A stretch of 64,000 nucleotides of DNA from positions 400,847 to 464,846 of the forward strand of contig JAHDFP010000001.1 in the NCBI GenBank assembly GCA_020628095.1, written 5' to 3'. The first letter of the stretch is position 1; each line of letters begins with the position of its first letter. Positions 54,217-63,594 of this stretch are shown one piece after another. This DNA comes from Saprospiraceae bacterium (GTDB lineage Bacteria; Bacteroidota; Bacteroidia; Chitinophagales; Saprospiraceae). The notes below the pieces were generated by a model. It worked only from the letters and a program-made list of their open reading frames with translations, searched no databases and was not told the DNA's origin. A program made the translations under genes and the position numbers.

Positions 54217-55464
54217 ATGAAACGAACACTATTAATTTTAACACTAATTCTTGGCGTAGGGTATACAACTTCTTATGCTCAGAGAGGATATAACTTTGGG
54301 AGAGGTTGTATAATAGACTCAGATGGTAATTGCTTACCTAACACGATTCTTTCTGCTGTCCCTTTTCTTAGGATTATTCCAGATGCCAGAGGTGGTGCAA
54401 TGGGAGACGCAGGTATCGCAGCCTCACCAGACCCGAACTCTATACATTACAATTCTTCAAAGCTAGCCTTTGTAGAAGAAAATTCTAGTTTCTCTGTCAC
54501 TTATACTCCTTGGTTAAGAAACCTTGGACTTAATGATGTCTTCTTGACTTATCTGACAGGTTACAAAAAGGTAGATGACATAGCCACATTAGGATTCGGT
54601 ATGAGATATTTCTCTCTGGGAGAAATAAACTTTACGGATTTTGATGGCAACCCTGCCGGAACGGGTAATCCGAGAGAATTCGAGTTTTCGGTATCGTATA
54701 ACAGAAAGTTATCAGAGAACTTTTCAGCAGGGATTACAACCAAATATATCTACTCTAATCTAGCTTCTGGACAGCAAGTAGGAGCGGTAACCATTAACTC
54801 GGCCAATGCCTTCGCGGCTGATATCTCATTGACATGGAAGAAAAAAGGTAATCTTGTGGCTAATGGTAGCGAATGGATGTTTGGCGTTGCCGTGTCCAAT
54901 CTCGGCTCTAAGATTACATATACAGGTGCTGAAGTAAAAGACTTTTTACCAGCTAACCTTGGTATAGGGGCTGGACTGACCTTAGACTTTGATGATTATA
55001 ACTCGATGACTTTCTTGTTGGACATCAATAAGCTTTTGGTACCCTCACCTGTCTCACCGACCATCGTAGATGATGATTTTAACGAAATGAGAAATCCTGA
55101 TTATGATGCTAATGGAAACGAATTTGCAGATTATAAGGAGCAAAGTATGTTCTCTGCGGTCGTTAGCTCTTTTGGTGATGCCCAAGGTGGCTTTGGAGAA
55201 GAGATTAAGGAATACACTATTTCTTTTGGTGCCGAGTACTGGTATAGTAAACAATTCGCTGTGCGTACAGGATACTATTACGAAAACCCATTGAAAGGAG
55301 ACCGACAATTTATAACAGTCGGCGCTGGACTGAAATATAATGTCTTCCAGATCGACCTTTCTTATCTAGTACCTACTAATAGTAGAAGGAATCCATTAGA
55401 TAATACATTAAGATTTACATTACAATTTGATTTTGCGGCATTGGCTGCAGGAGATGATATATAA
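54217..55464 (+). CDS. porV: Type IX secretion system outer-membrane protein PorV
   Basis: 415 residues from ATG 54217, which opens the signal peptide (MKRTLLILTLILGVGYTTSY); the upstream TTG at 54196 is less likely. Family marks: ILSAVPFLRIIPDARGGAMG near 41-60, DAGIAASPDPNSIHYNSSKL near 61-80, then FPLTYTP-like strands (SFSVTYTPWLRNLG), SLGEINFTDFDGNPAGTG and the ending RFTLQFDFAALA. PorV is an FadL-like barrel that shuttles cargo from the secretion channel to the PorU attachment complex. The pair porU-porV is conserved in Bacteroidota. Confidence 0.96.
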   Translation: MKRTLLILTLILGVGYTTSYAQRGYNFGRGCIIDSDGNCLPNTILSAVPFLRIIPDARGGAMGDAGIAASPDPNSIHYNSSKLAFVEENSSFSVTYTPWLRNLGLNDVFLTYLTGYKKVDDIATLGFGMRYFSLGEINFTDFDGNPAGTGNPREFEFSVSYNRKLSENFSAGITTKYIYSNLASGQQVGAVTINSANAFAADISLTWKKKGNLVANGSEWMFGVAVSNLGSKITYTGAEVKDFLPANLGIGAGLTLDFDDYNSMTFLLDINKLLVPSPVSPTIVDDDFNEMRNPDYDANGNEFADYKEQSMFSAVVSSFGDAQGGFGEEIKEYTISFGAEYWYSKQFAVRTGYYYENPLKGDRQFITVGAGLKYNVFQIDLSYLVPTNSRRNPLDNTLRFTLQFDFAALAAGDDI

Positions 55465-55490
55465 TGTCATCACGATTTAGTGATAAAAGA

Positions 55491-55531
55491 AAAAAGGGGC
55501 GAATCTTCGAAATAAGATTCACCCCTTTTTT
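55491..55531. terminator. Bidirectional terminator between porV and rnpB
   Basis: AAAAAGGGG (55491-55499) with GAATCTT pairs with AAGATTC and CCCCTTTTTT (to 55531), one C-A mismatch. It serves porV on the plus strand and the RNase P RNA on the minus strand, whose 3' end is about 7 bases away. Confidence 0.88.
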
Positions 55532-55537
55532 ATTAAA

Positions 55538-55909
55538 GTACACTATAAGCCGGATTCTGTTATTTGCATAATGCAAATCCTTTATCATTTATCTATTCTG
55601 CCTACCCTCCCCGACTGTTACCAATAGAGCGAGCCACTCTACTCTCTTAAGAATCGAGGTATACTTGACATTTCAACCTGCAAGGTTTATCCCAAAAAGG
55701 AGTTGCCTCCTCAGTGCGTGGGCTCTTACCCCACGTTTTCACCTTTTCCATGAGATGACAGAACATAGTCCTGCCCTATCATGGTAGTTTAGTTTCTGTG
55801 ACACTTTCTGTCTTATACTAAGTATAAGCCCATGTATAAAATGGTACAGCGCTCTACGTTGTCCGGACTTTCCTCTCTATACCATAGTATAGAGCGATAA
55901 AGCATGTAC
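55538..55909 (-). ncRNA. rnpB: RNase P RNA (bacterial type A)
   Basis: Catalytic RNA that matures tRNA 5' ends. On the minus strand it has the hallmarks GAGGAAAGTCCGGACAACG near the 5' end, the ACAGAAAGTGTCACAGAAAC region and the 3' motif AACAGAATCCGGCTTATAG. The proposed ends form helix P1: GTACAT (55904-55909) with GTGTAC (55538-55543), giving about 372 nucleotides. A -7 box lies just upstream and a terminator just downstream. Exact ends are inferred from P1 pairing. Confidence 0.95.
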
Positions 55910-55913
55910 GCTA

Positions 55914-55921
55914 CAAAATTA
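55914..55921 (-). promoter_or_regulatory. Bacteroidota -7 box of rnpB
   Basis: TAATTTTG on the minus strand, an exact TAnnTTTG, 5 bases upstream of the inferred RNA 5' end, as expected for a -7 element. Confidence 0.65.
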
Positions 55922-56018
55922 CAACTATAACAAGCCCTGACCTAATGGTGGCTTTATATCTATTTTGTTTTACATATTATAATAAAATATAATATGTAAT
56001 TTCGTGGTCTATAGTTGT

Positions 56019-59000
56019 ATGTCTAAGGGATATATCATATCAGCAGTCACATTTGCATTGGTTATACTGACCGATTTTGGTTCTTATAGAGAAGTATCCA
56101 AGGATATCACTAGCGAAAAACTAAATAACTATGTCAATACCGAACTAAGTTATTTTAAGGAAATGCTTTCTTCTGATGCGTATTTAGATTTATTCAGAAA
56201 GGATTCTTTGGATATCAATGATCTCAATAGAATCAAAGCTCTCGAAGAAAGACTCGAACAAAATCATATATACCCAAGAGTCTACGACAAAGGAAGTCTT
56301 CTGTACTGGAAAAACGGATCAGAAGTGAAGAGTTTTTGTAAGGTAGACCGAGTGAAAGATTCTCTAAGGATCAGCATTTGTATGGAAGTCTATGATGACC
56401 ATGGAGAACTAAAGAATCAGATATATAATAAGTCTGGCATACATCACCATGTCTATAAGCCAGAAATCTACAAAGCCACTCATAGCATCTTGGATGGCAT
56501 AAGTCCGATCTATGTCGGAGAACGATATAGAACGGTACGACTTAATAATATCATTCTTGGCTTTTATCTTGTCGGATTACTTTTCTTATTGACTAATTTC
56601 ATCAGAAAAGAACATCATAAATTCTTTGCCGTAGCGACACTTGCGAGGTCATTGCTATACCTTGTACCGTGGAAAGATAGATTCCTTGGCAGCCCGCTTA
56701 TCGAGAACATTTTCCAAGTCCACAATGGTTACAGTATAATAGAACTCCTTCTTGATACTTTTTTGATATCTGGTCTTCTCATTTTATTATCCAAGTATCA
56801 GTTCAAGCAAAAAGAAAAAATATCATTACCCCAGTTATCTTCCAGTTACTTATTCTGTGGATTATTGTTTCTAAGTCATCTCAGGCTTACACAACTCATC
56901 CTCGGCAATAATAAGCTGGGCATATCCATAGATAATCTGGGTAATATTACGGTCAATGATATGATGCTATTCTCGGTGATGCTGGGTTCTTTATCAGCAA
57001 TATTCATATACATCACCTCTTTTGTTCTGGCAGTCAAGAAGTCCTACGATAAGAAAATTCTGTACACAGGTTTTGCGGCTACAGCAATAGTTAGTGCCAT
57101 CTTATGTCATCTCTTGCAACTTGATATACATCCTATATTATACGGATTTGCGATGATGTCATTCTTTGCCCTGTTGGACTTATTCATAGATATAAAAAAC
57201 AAAACTATAACGTGGATAATATGGTGGAGTATATTCTTTGGAGTGTACTGTTCGGCTGTTCTTTTTAACTATGACATTAAAAAGGATATTAAATCTCGGC
57301 AAGATTTTCTGAAAGAAATTTTCCATCTACCTGACACCGATAAAATTGCACAAATCAAAGAATCAGGAATTATTAACGCCATATCAGACGAAGTAGAAAA
57401 ACTACTCACATTGCCAGAAGAGGCTAACTATGACAAACTAGATTTCAATATATTCCTTAGTAAAGAATTAAATCTCCCTGATCTTATCGTGGATGTATTC
57501 GATCGCACAGGGATTAATATATTTAATAACAAAAAGCCCACAAGTCATAATTTATTAGAGCTTGAGGAGGACATAGGCTTTGATGAGATCAAAAACATTG
57601 TCTGGTTTTATGACACCATCTCCACATACCATAGAGTACACAGCGGCATACCACTGACAACACTTAATGGGAATCATGCTTTTCCTTACGCATACTATGA
57701 TCAAGGTCGTGCTCTGATAGATGATATAAGATTATCAAAACCTGAACTAGAGTTAGTCCGAAATAGCAAGTCTAATGTTATATATCAAAACTCCAATGCC
57801 TATATAAAGCATGAACCAAGTTATGGGAAAATATTAATCACTAAAAAGTCTTTTACAGGTCTGGTCAAACCAATCGCCTTATTCTCATTTCTTTTTTGCA
57901 GCATTGTCATTCTGATATTCCTGCTTGGTTTCGTTAATTATTTCGTTGGTTTTTTGCCTAATGATTGGCCTTTCAAGCTAAAGAACATAGACTACCTTAA
58001 TTCTAAGATTCAGATTTCTCTGATCTTGGTCATACTGTTTTCTTTTTTCATTATTGCCATCATAACAAGCTCCTTTTTGAAGAGCTTTATCAACGAAAAG
58101 AATGAAGTATTCGTCAAAGAAAAATTAGAAAGTATTGCCAAGGACTTAAGGGATAAAACGGTGGTCGCAGATGCCAAAGAGCAAACTGTAGCTATCGCGA
58201 AAAACTATGAAAGCCAAATAGAATATATCCATAATGCAGCACTGGATATATTCTTACTAAAAGATACGGACAAGGAGGGCGATTATTTTCATACGGCATA
58301 CTTCAGCAAGCAAAAGAATCCGAAACCATTCTCTGATTATACTAACCCGTCAAGTACAAAAAATTTCTTTCCACTCCAGTATAGCGGAGAAGTTGTAGGT
58401 TATGCAGCTGTGCAGTATAACCCTGGAAATTCGATAAGAATCAGTGTCTTCGATTTTTTGGGGTCTATATTCAATGTGTATGTCTTCTTGTTTTTGATTG
58501 CGAGTGTCTTGGCTATTTTCATCGCAAGATCCATAACCAAGCCTCTATCCATACTCAACCAAAAAATATCGCAAGTCAAACTCGGCAAAAGGAACGAACT
58601 CATAGAATGGGATAAGGATGACGAAATCGGCACTTTGATCAATAACTATAATAACATGGTCAATCAGCTGGAAGAAAGTGCCGAAATACTGGCTAAAACC
58701 GAAAGAGACTCTGCTTGGCGCGAAATGGCAAAACAAGTCGCTCACGAAATCAAAAATCCACTGACTCCGATGAGAATGTATATACAGCATCTGGAGAAAG
58801 CCATCAAAAGAGAGCCTCATAACGCCAAAGCCATATCTCAGAAAATATCTGTAACGCTCATGGAACAAATAGACAATCTAACGCAGATTGCCAATTCCTT
58901 TAGTGACTTTGCAGCCTTACCTCAAACGTCTAATACCAAGACGGAGCTGAATAGTGTCATCCAAGCCGTCCATAGCCTATTCCGAAAAAGAGAAGATATG

Positions 59001-59414
59001 GACATCTCTCTGACTGAGCCTATAGACACGATATATGTATTCGCGGATAAGAATCAGCTTATCAGAATACTAAACAATCTCGTGAAGAACGCCATAGAAT
59101 CTATCCCCTCTGACTGCAGAGGAAATATTAATTTGAAATTATCTAAGAAAGGAGAAAAGGCGCTTATTGCTGTCAGCGATAATGGAAGTGGTATATCTGA
59201 TGACATGAAATCAAAAATATTCCAGCCTAAATTTACAACCAAAGACTCTGGATCAGGTCTCGGTCTAGCAATATCCACCAATATGCTAGAATCGATGAAT
59301 GGTCGTCTATATTTTGACTCCAAAAAAGGTCAAGGCAGTACATTCTATATAGAATTAGACATAATTAGAAATTCTAGCTACGAAGACACTAACAAAAGAA
59401 TTACCTTAGACTAG
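56019..59414 (+). CDS. NtrY-like sensor histidine kinase, large
   Basis: 1131 residues from ATG 56019 (a GTG at 56004 is less likely). N-terminal membrane helix (about 4-22), a periplasmic-type segment, seven or eight helices (about 170-415), a second extracytoplasmic region (about 420-600), a helix near 622, further helices near 665-690 and 820-845, then HAMP (about 848-895). The HisKA box is EMAKQVAHEIKNPLTPMRMY (His about 909), the motif of NtrY-type kinases. The HATPase has NNLVKNAIESI, VSDNGSGISDD and FTTKDSGSGLGLAIS. No response regulator lies nearby, so it is an orphan in this window. Signal unknown. Confidence 0.9.
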   Translation: MSKGYIISAVTFALVILTDFGSYREVSKDITSEKLNNYVNTELSYFKEMLSSDAYLDLFRKDSLDINDLNRIKALEERLEQNHIYPRVYDKGSLLYWKNGSEVKSFCKVDRVKDSLRISICMEVYDDHGELKNQIYNKSGIHHHVYKPEIYKATHSILDGISPIYVGERYRTVRLNNIILGFYLVGLLFLLTNFIRKEHHKFFAVATLARSLLYLVPWKDRFLGSPLIENIFQVHNGYSIIELLLDTFLISGLLILLSKYQFKQKEKISLPQLSSSYLFCGLLFLSHLRLTQLILGNNKLGISIDNLGNITVNDMMLFSVMLGSLSAIFIYITSFVLAVKKSYDKKILYTGFAATAIVSAILCHLLQLDIHPILYGFAMMSFFALLDLFIDIKNKTITWIIWWSIFFGVYCSAVLFNYDIKKDIKSRQDFLKEIFHLPDTDKIAQIKESGIINAISDEVEKLLTLPEEANYDKLDFNIFLSKELNLPDLIVDVFDRTGINIFNNKKPTSHNLLELEEDIGFDEIKNIVWFYDTISTYHRVHSGIPLTTLNGNHAFPYAYYDQGRALIDDIRLSKPELELVRNSKSNVIYQNSNAYIKHEPSYGKILITKKSFTGLVKPIALFSFLFCSIVILIFLLGFVNYFVGFLPNDWPFKLKNIDYLNSKIQISLILVILFSFFIIAIITSSFLKSFINEKNEVFVKEKLESIAKDLRDKTVVADAKEQTVAIAKNYESQIEYIHNAALDIFLLKDTDKEGDYFHTAYFSKQKNPKPFSDYTNPSSTKNFFPLQYSGEVVGYAAVQYNPGNSIRISVFDFLGSIFNVYVFLFLIASVLAIFIARSITKPLSILNQKISQVKLGKRNELIEWDKDDEIGTLINNYNNMVNQLEESAEILAKTERDSAWREMAKQVAHEIKNPLTPMRMYIQHLEKAIKREPHNAKAISQKISVTLMEQIDNLTQIANSFSDFAALPQTSNTKTELNSVIQAVHSLFRKREDMDISLTEPIDTIYVFADKNQLIRILNNLVKNAIESIPSDCRGNINLKLSKKGEKALIAVSDNGSGISDDMKSKIFQPKFTTKDSGSGLGLAISTNMLESMNGRLYFDSKKGQGSTFYIELDIIRNSSYEDTNKRITLD

Positions 59415-59445
59415 AACTTTTTACTCAATAATCTGTCTCAAGGTT

Positions 59446-59955
59446 ATGACCGTATTAATTTACATTGGGATCACCTTACTCACTGTGTTGGCTATGGAAT
59501 TCGTAGCTTGGTTTGCGCATAAGTACATTATGCACGGCTTATTATGGTCATGGCACGAAGATCATCATGATCCTATACATAAGACGGGGTTTTTTGAGAA
59601 AAATGACCGTTTCTTTTTAGTATTCGCTATTCCATCGATGTTATCTTATATCATTGGGTCATTATATACTGACTGGAGGTGGCTGCTGTTTGTAGGTATA
59701 GGCATATCCATATATGGATTGATTTATTTTTTGATACATGATGTGTATATACATCGTAGATTCCATTGGTTTAAGCATCTCGACAATAAGTACTCAAGAG
59801 CTATACTGAGGGCTCATGGAGCACATCATGCCATACAGACTAAGCATGGCTGTGAGTCATTCGGTCTGCTCATCATTAACCCCAAGTATTTCAAAAAAAG
59901 ATCGAGTTGGAAGAATGAGGACCTTATCAAGAATAACGACATAGGTTATTCTTAA
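59446..59955 (+). CDS. crtZ: Carotenoid 3-hydroxylase (CrtZ-like), membrane di-iron enzyme
   Basis: 169 residues, usual for CrtZ. Membrane protein of the fatty acid hydroxylase superfamily, hydroxylating beta-carotene rings to zeaxanthin. The histidine clusters are visible: FAHKYIMHGLLWSWHEDHHD near 24-43, HDVYIHRRFHWF near 103, and RAHGAHHAIQTKHG near 127-140, with helices at about 4-20, 60-75 and 82-100. No other carotenoid gene is in the window, so the assignment rests on family likeness. It follows the kinase gene by 31 bases. Confidence 0.88.
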   Translation: MTVLIYIGITLLTVLAMEFVAWFAHKYIMHGLLWSWHEDHHDPIHKTGFFEKNDRFFLVFAIPSMLSYIIGSLYTDWRWLLFVGIGISIYGLIYFLIHDVYIHRRFHWFKHLDNKYSRAILRAHGAHHAIQTKHGCESFGLLIINPKYFKKRSSWKNEDLIKNNDIGYS

Positions 59956-60057
59956 TGACCGCTCTTACAATTTTGTGATTGCTCACCTTTCTGAGTATTT
60001 TAGTTGCAAGTACTTTTTATTGCTTCATTTTTATTTAATAAAAAACACTTCATCTAA

Positions 60058-61956
60058 ATGACTACTCAGATCTCATCTTTAGAACAGTACAAATCAGTTT
60101 ATAAGCAAAGTATAGAAGACCCAGACGCATTCTGGAAGAAAGAAGCAGAGACATTTGTCTGGTTTAAAGAGTTTGAGGAAGTATGTCAGTGGAATTTTAC
60201 TGAGCCAAATGTAAGATGGTTCATCAATGGAAAAACCAATATCACATATAACTGCATCGATCGCCATCTCTTAGATAAGGCAGATCAGACGGCTATCCTT
60301 TGGGAGCCTAACGAACCCAATCAAGCCACCCAATCACTGACTTATCAAGAACTACATGATGCCGTCTGTCGATGTGCTAACGGCCTCAAGGCAGCCAATA
60401 TAAAGAAAGGAGACAGGGTGGTATTCTATATGCCTATGGTAGTAGAATTGGCCATCGGCGTGCTGGCTTGTGCCAGAATAGGTGCAGTGCATTCCGTTGT
60501 CTTTGCTGGTTTTTCAGCACAAGCACTTGCAGATCGAGTAGATGACGCTCAGGCCAAGGTCATCATCTGCTCTGACTATAACAGAAGAGGGGCTAAAAAC
60601 ATTGCCGTCAAACAAGTCGTGGATGACGCCATGGACATCGGGTGTAATTCTGTAGAGAAAGTCATCGTCCATAAGAATACCAGCGAATCGATTAATTGGT
60701 CAGATGATACCGATATATGGTGGCACGACCTCGTAGATAGCCAATCACCATACTGCCTGGCAGAAGAAATGGACAGCGAAGATTTACTATTCATCTTATA
60801 TACCTCGGGTTCTACAGGTAAGCCAAAAGGCGTCGTGCATACAGTTGGTGGTTATATGGTGTACACTTGTTTTTCTTTTAGGAATGTCTTTCAGTACAAA
60901 TCGGGTGACATCTACTGGTGCACGGCGGATATAGGCTGGATAACAGGTCACTCATATATTGTTTATGGGCCTTTGTTGGCAGGTGCCACGACAATGATGT
61001 TTGAAGGCGTACCGACCTATCCTGATGCTGGTCGATTTTGGGAAATATGTGAAAAATATAAAGTCAATCAGTTTTATACCGCTCCCACTGCTATCAGAGC
61101 ATTGATGGCCAAAGGAGATGAATATCCTGCTAAGTACGATCTTTCTTCTCTCAAGGTACTTGGCTCCGTCGGAGAACCCATCAATGAAGAGGCTTGGCAC
61201 TGGTATGATAAGCATATCGGCAAAGGAAACGCACCTATCGTAGATACATGGTGGCAAACTGAGACAGGTGGTATTATGATTACCCCTTTACCAGGAATAA
61301 CAGATACTAAACCCACCTATGCCTCTTATCCCATGCCTGGTATAAAAGCAGTCCTCGTCGACAAAGATGGCAATGAACTATCTGATAACAATGCAGAAGG
61401 TCTATTATGTATCAAGCATCCCTGGCCTTCTATGATACGCACGACTTATGGAGATCATAAGCGATGTCAGCAAGTGTATTTTTCGTCTTTCGAAGGAAAA
61501 TACTTTACAGGTGATGGTGCAAGAAGAGATGAGGATGGGCGCATAAGAGTCATCGGAAGAGTAGATGACGTCATCAATGTATCAGGTCATCGCATGGGTA
61601 CAGCCGAAGTAGAAAACGCAATCAACGAGCATCCAAATGTCATAGAATCAGCCGTCGTCGGATATCCTCACGATATCAAAGGTCAGGGAATATATGCCTA
61701 CGTCATCACTCAAGGAAAAGAAACCAATGATGATTTCTGCAAAGAAATCCTAGAAGTCGTCAAGAAAGAAATAGGACCAATCGCCAAACCAGATAAAATA
61801 CAATTCGTCGATGGATTACCGAAAACTAGATCAGGGAAGATAATGCGACGTATTCTCAGAAAGATTGCAAGTAACGACACGAGTAATCTGGGTGATATAT
61901 CAACACTGCTTAATCCTGATGTCGTCGAAAACCTGAAGAAAGGGGCTTTAGTCTAA
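60058..61956 (+). CDS. acs: Acetate--CoA ligase
   Basis: 632 residues. Activates acetate to acetyl-CoA via acetyl-AMP. Motifs of the ANL family: FILYTSGSTGKPKGVVHTVG near 244-263 (P-loop), YWCTADIGWITGHSYIVYGP near 285-304, VDTWWQTETGGIMITPLPG near 395, YFTGDGARRDEDGRIRVIGR near 482-501, and VINVSGHRMGTAEVENAI near 505. The acetylation-target Lys is in LPKTRSGKIMRRILRKIA near 595. Its last 9 bases overlap the convergent L,D-transpeptidase gene. Confidence 0.97.
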   Translation: MTTQISSLEQYKSVYKQSIEDPDAFWKKEAETFVWFKEFEEVCQWNFTEPNVRWFINGKTNITYNCIDRHLLDKADQTAILWEPNEPNQATQSLTYQELHDAVCRCANGLKAANIKKGDRVVFYMPMVVELAIGVLACARIGAVHSVVFAGFSAQALADRVDDAQAKVIICSDYNRRGAKNIAVKQVVDDAMDIGCNSVEKVIVHKNTSESINWSDDTDIWWHDLVDSQSPYCLAEEMDSEDLLFILYTSGSTGKPKGVVHTVGGYMVYTCFSFRNVFQYKSGDIYWCTADIGWITGHSYIVYGPLLAGATTMMFEGVPTYPDAGRFWEICEKYKVNQFYTAPTAIRALMAKGDEYPAKYDLSSLKVLGSVGEPINEEAWHWYDKHIGKGNAPIVDTWWQTETGGIMITPLPGITDTKPTYASYPMPGIKAVLVDKDGNELSDNNAEGLLCIKHPWPSMIRTTYGDHKRCQQVYFSSFEGKYFTGDGARRDEDGRIRVIGRVDDVINVSGHRMGTAEVENAINEHPNVIESAVVGYPHDIKGQGIYAYVITQGKETNDDFCKEILEVVKKEIGPIAKPDKIQFVDGLPKTRSGKIMRRILRKIASNDTSNLGDISTLLNPDVVENLKKGALV

Positions 61957-62682
61957 TTCTTCTGATGGGAATGCTTTCAGAGCTGACTTTATATCGGAAT
62001 ACAATTCCTCGCTCCAGGCTATATTTCTTAATGTCGGAGTCTTAGGAGTAACCCTAAAATCATGTGGGCTGATAATAACAGGTATACCTTGATTTATCGC
62101 GTTCTCGGCTAGAATAAAAAGCTCCTCTATCTTTTCATCTCCGATAGGAATGCATCCGACGGTATTACTCTTACCATGTATGAAAATGTCTCCTCCCAAA
62201 TCTGTTCTTTGATCCAGTAGGGCCATTCGTTTATCATATTCATTAGGATAATTTACTTTTATCGACAGATAGTAACTGCTATTAGGGTTAAGGTATTCTA
62301 TCTGATATATTCCCTCTGGTATTTGTCTATCTCCTTCTTTCAGTTTTGGGCCGATGGTGCCACTCATCCCAGTAAATGGATAAGTAATAAGACGCTTATA
62401 ACCTCTTACAGTTTTGGCATATACTTCTAATTTTTGTTCCTCTTTTAGTCCAATCATGGCTATCTCATCTGGCAATTTCTCCATACCTATCTCATGCAGG
62501 TAAGGACCGAGCCTATATATGACGTCTTCTGCAAGTTTTGATTTGACGGACTCTACTGTTTCGGCATTCTTCATTTTATTAACTAAGGGCTTATATATCT
62601 GTCGCCCATATTTTATAATCAAGGTCGATAATAATGCAATAGTAGTTATGGCATATAAAATTATGAAGTTGTTCCTTTTCAA
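61948..62682 (-). CDS. L,D-transpeptidase (YkuD/YafK-type)
   Basis: 244 residues. An N-terminal membrane helix (about 6-24, FIILYAITTIALLSTLI) anchors a periplasmic domain. The YkuD region (about 85-215) contains LEVYAKTVRGYKRLITYPFT, EGIYQIEYLNPNSSYYLSIK and the active site DIFIHGKSNTVGCIPIGDEK near 168-187, with catalytic Cys near 180 and His near 172. The SxGC form with Ile-Pro after the Cys is that of YafK-like enzymes, which can cleave lipoprotein-peptidoglycan links as well as cross-link. The exact activity is not settled by sequence. Confidence 0.9.
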   Translation of the reverse strand: MKRNNFIILYAITTIALLSTLIIKYGRQIYKPLVNKMKNAETVESVKSKLAEDVIYRLGPYLHEIGMEKLPDEIAMIGLKEEQKLEVYAKTVRGYKRLITYPFTGMSGTIGPKLKEGDRQIPEGIYQIEYLNPNSSYYLSIKVNYPNEYDKRMALLDQRTDLGGDIFIHGKSNTVGCIPIGDEKIEELFILAENAINQGIPVIISPHDFRVTPKTPTLRNIAWSEELYSDIKSALKAFPSEELD

Positions 62683-62752
62683 ATCTGTTGATTTAAATCT
62701 GAATATGCTGTAATATGGTAGTTTCAGTCTTAGATAAGAATTATGTAATCAT

Positions 62753-62760
62753 CAAAATTA
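62753..62760 (-). promoter_or_regulatory. Possible -7 box upstream of the L,D-transpeptidase gene
   Basis: TAATTTTG on the minus strand (TAnnTTTG), 71 bases before the ATG. The distance and the AT-rich surroundings make it tentative. Confidence 0.35.
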
Positions 62761-62880
62761 AAGAACCCAAAAAGCATCCTTCATTGAAAAAATTTGATCA
62801 ATTAGAAACTTAAGCGATTAAAATTGTACAAAACACATTTATTAAATAGTATCATTCGATTAAACATATAAAATCACAAA

Positions 62881-63594
62881 ATGAAAGCCAAATTAGCATT
62901 AGTGACATTATTGAAAATAACTTTTATTTATAGCGTCCATTGTCAATATATAGACAGTACAGCTTATGAACAAAACAAAATTGAAATTCTAAATAATTCA
63001 TCCAGAGTTCTAAAGTTAGAATCGATGGTAAAAAAGATCGACTTCGAAAGGAATTACTATTCTACAGGCCTTAAGAATCAAACAACAATATTTGCATGTA
63101 TTTCTAGTGCCTTTTTTATATTATTTGGTCTAATAACTTACAGCGGTTTTAAAAAAGAAGTCTCTGAGCTAAAGAAGGAGTTCAATTCTGTAATTAGTAG
63201 TCAAAAGAAGAAATTCAAGAAGTTGTACAATAAAAATTTAGAATTGGAAGATTCTCTCCTACAGTCAGCAGCCAACAGCTATGTAATGATTGCAGCATAC
63301 TTTTTTGAGAACAATTCTTTTTGCACAAGCTTAAAATTTAGACTTAAAGCAATAGAAAAAATTACAAAATCGAATAATCAGAAACCATTGAAATCCAATA
63401 TTGCATTGTGCTTAAAAATTTTGAACAATCCCGATCTAATAGACCAAACTGTTTTTATTGAAGATTCCGAGCAAATATTTGAAACACTAGATAAAATCGA
63501 ATCAAGAAATATTGCAGGAATTCAGAATGAACTTGCAGCAATTAGAGTAAAACTTAACGAAATCAGAAAAAATTTAAATAATAAAACAGACTGA
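62881..63594 (+). CDS. Unrecognised protein with signal peptide, one membrane helix and coiled coil
   Basis: 237 residues. The N-terminus is a signal peptide (MKAKLALVTLLKITFIYSVH, then CQ). After a short extracytoplasmic part (about 22-66) comes a membrane helix (about 68-87, TIFACISSAFFILFGLITYS), then a Lys/Glu-rich coiled coil (about 90-128) and a helical cytoplasmic domain with two possible TPR-like helices (about 130-175: SAANSYVMIAAYFFENNSFC). The C-terminus is again charged and helical (to NNKTD). I do not recognise the family. The DNA is more AT-rich than the neighbours, and it ends 9 bases before the tRNA-like repeat, so it may be accessory. Confidence 0.6.
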   Translation: MKAKLALVTLLKITFIYSVHCQYIDSTAYEQNKIEILNNSSRVLKLESMVKKIDFERNYYSTGLKNQTTIFACISSAFFILFGLITYSGFKKEVSELKKEFNSVISSQKKKFKKLYNKNLELEDSLLQSAANSYVMIAAYFFENNSFCTSLKFRLKAIEKITKSNNQKPLKSNIALCLKILNNPDLIDQTVFIEDSEQIFETLDKIESRNIAGIQNELAAIRVKLNEIRKNLNNKTD

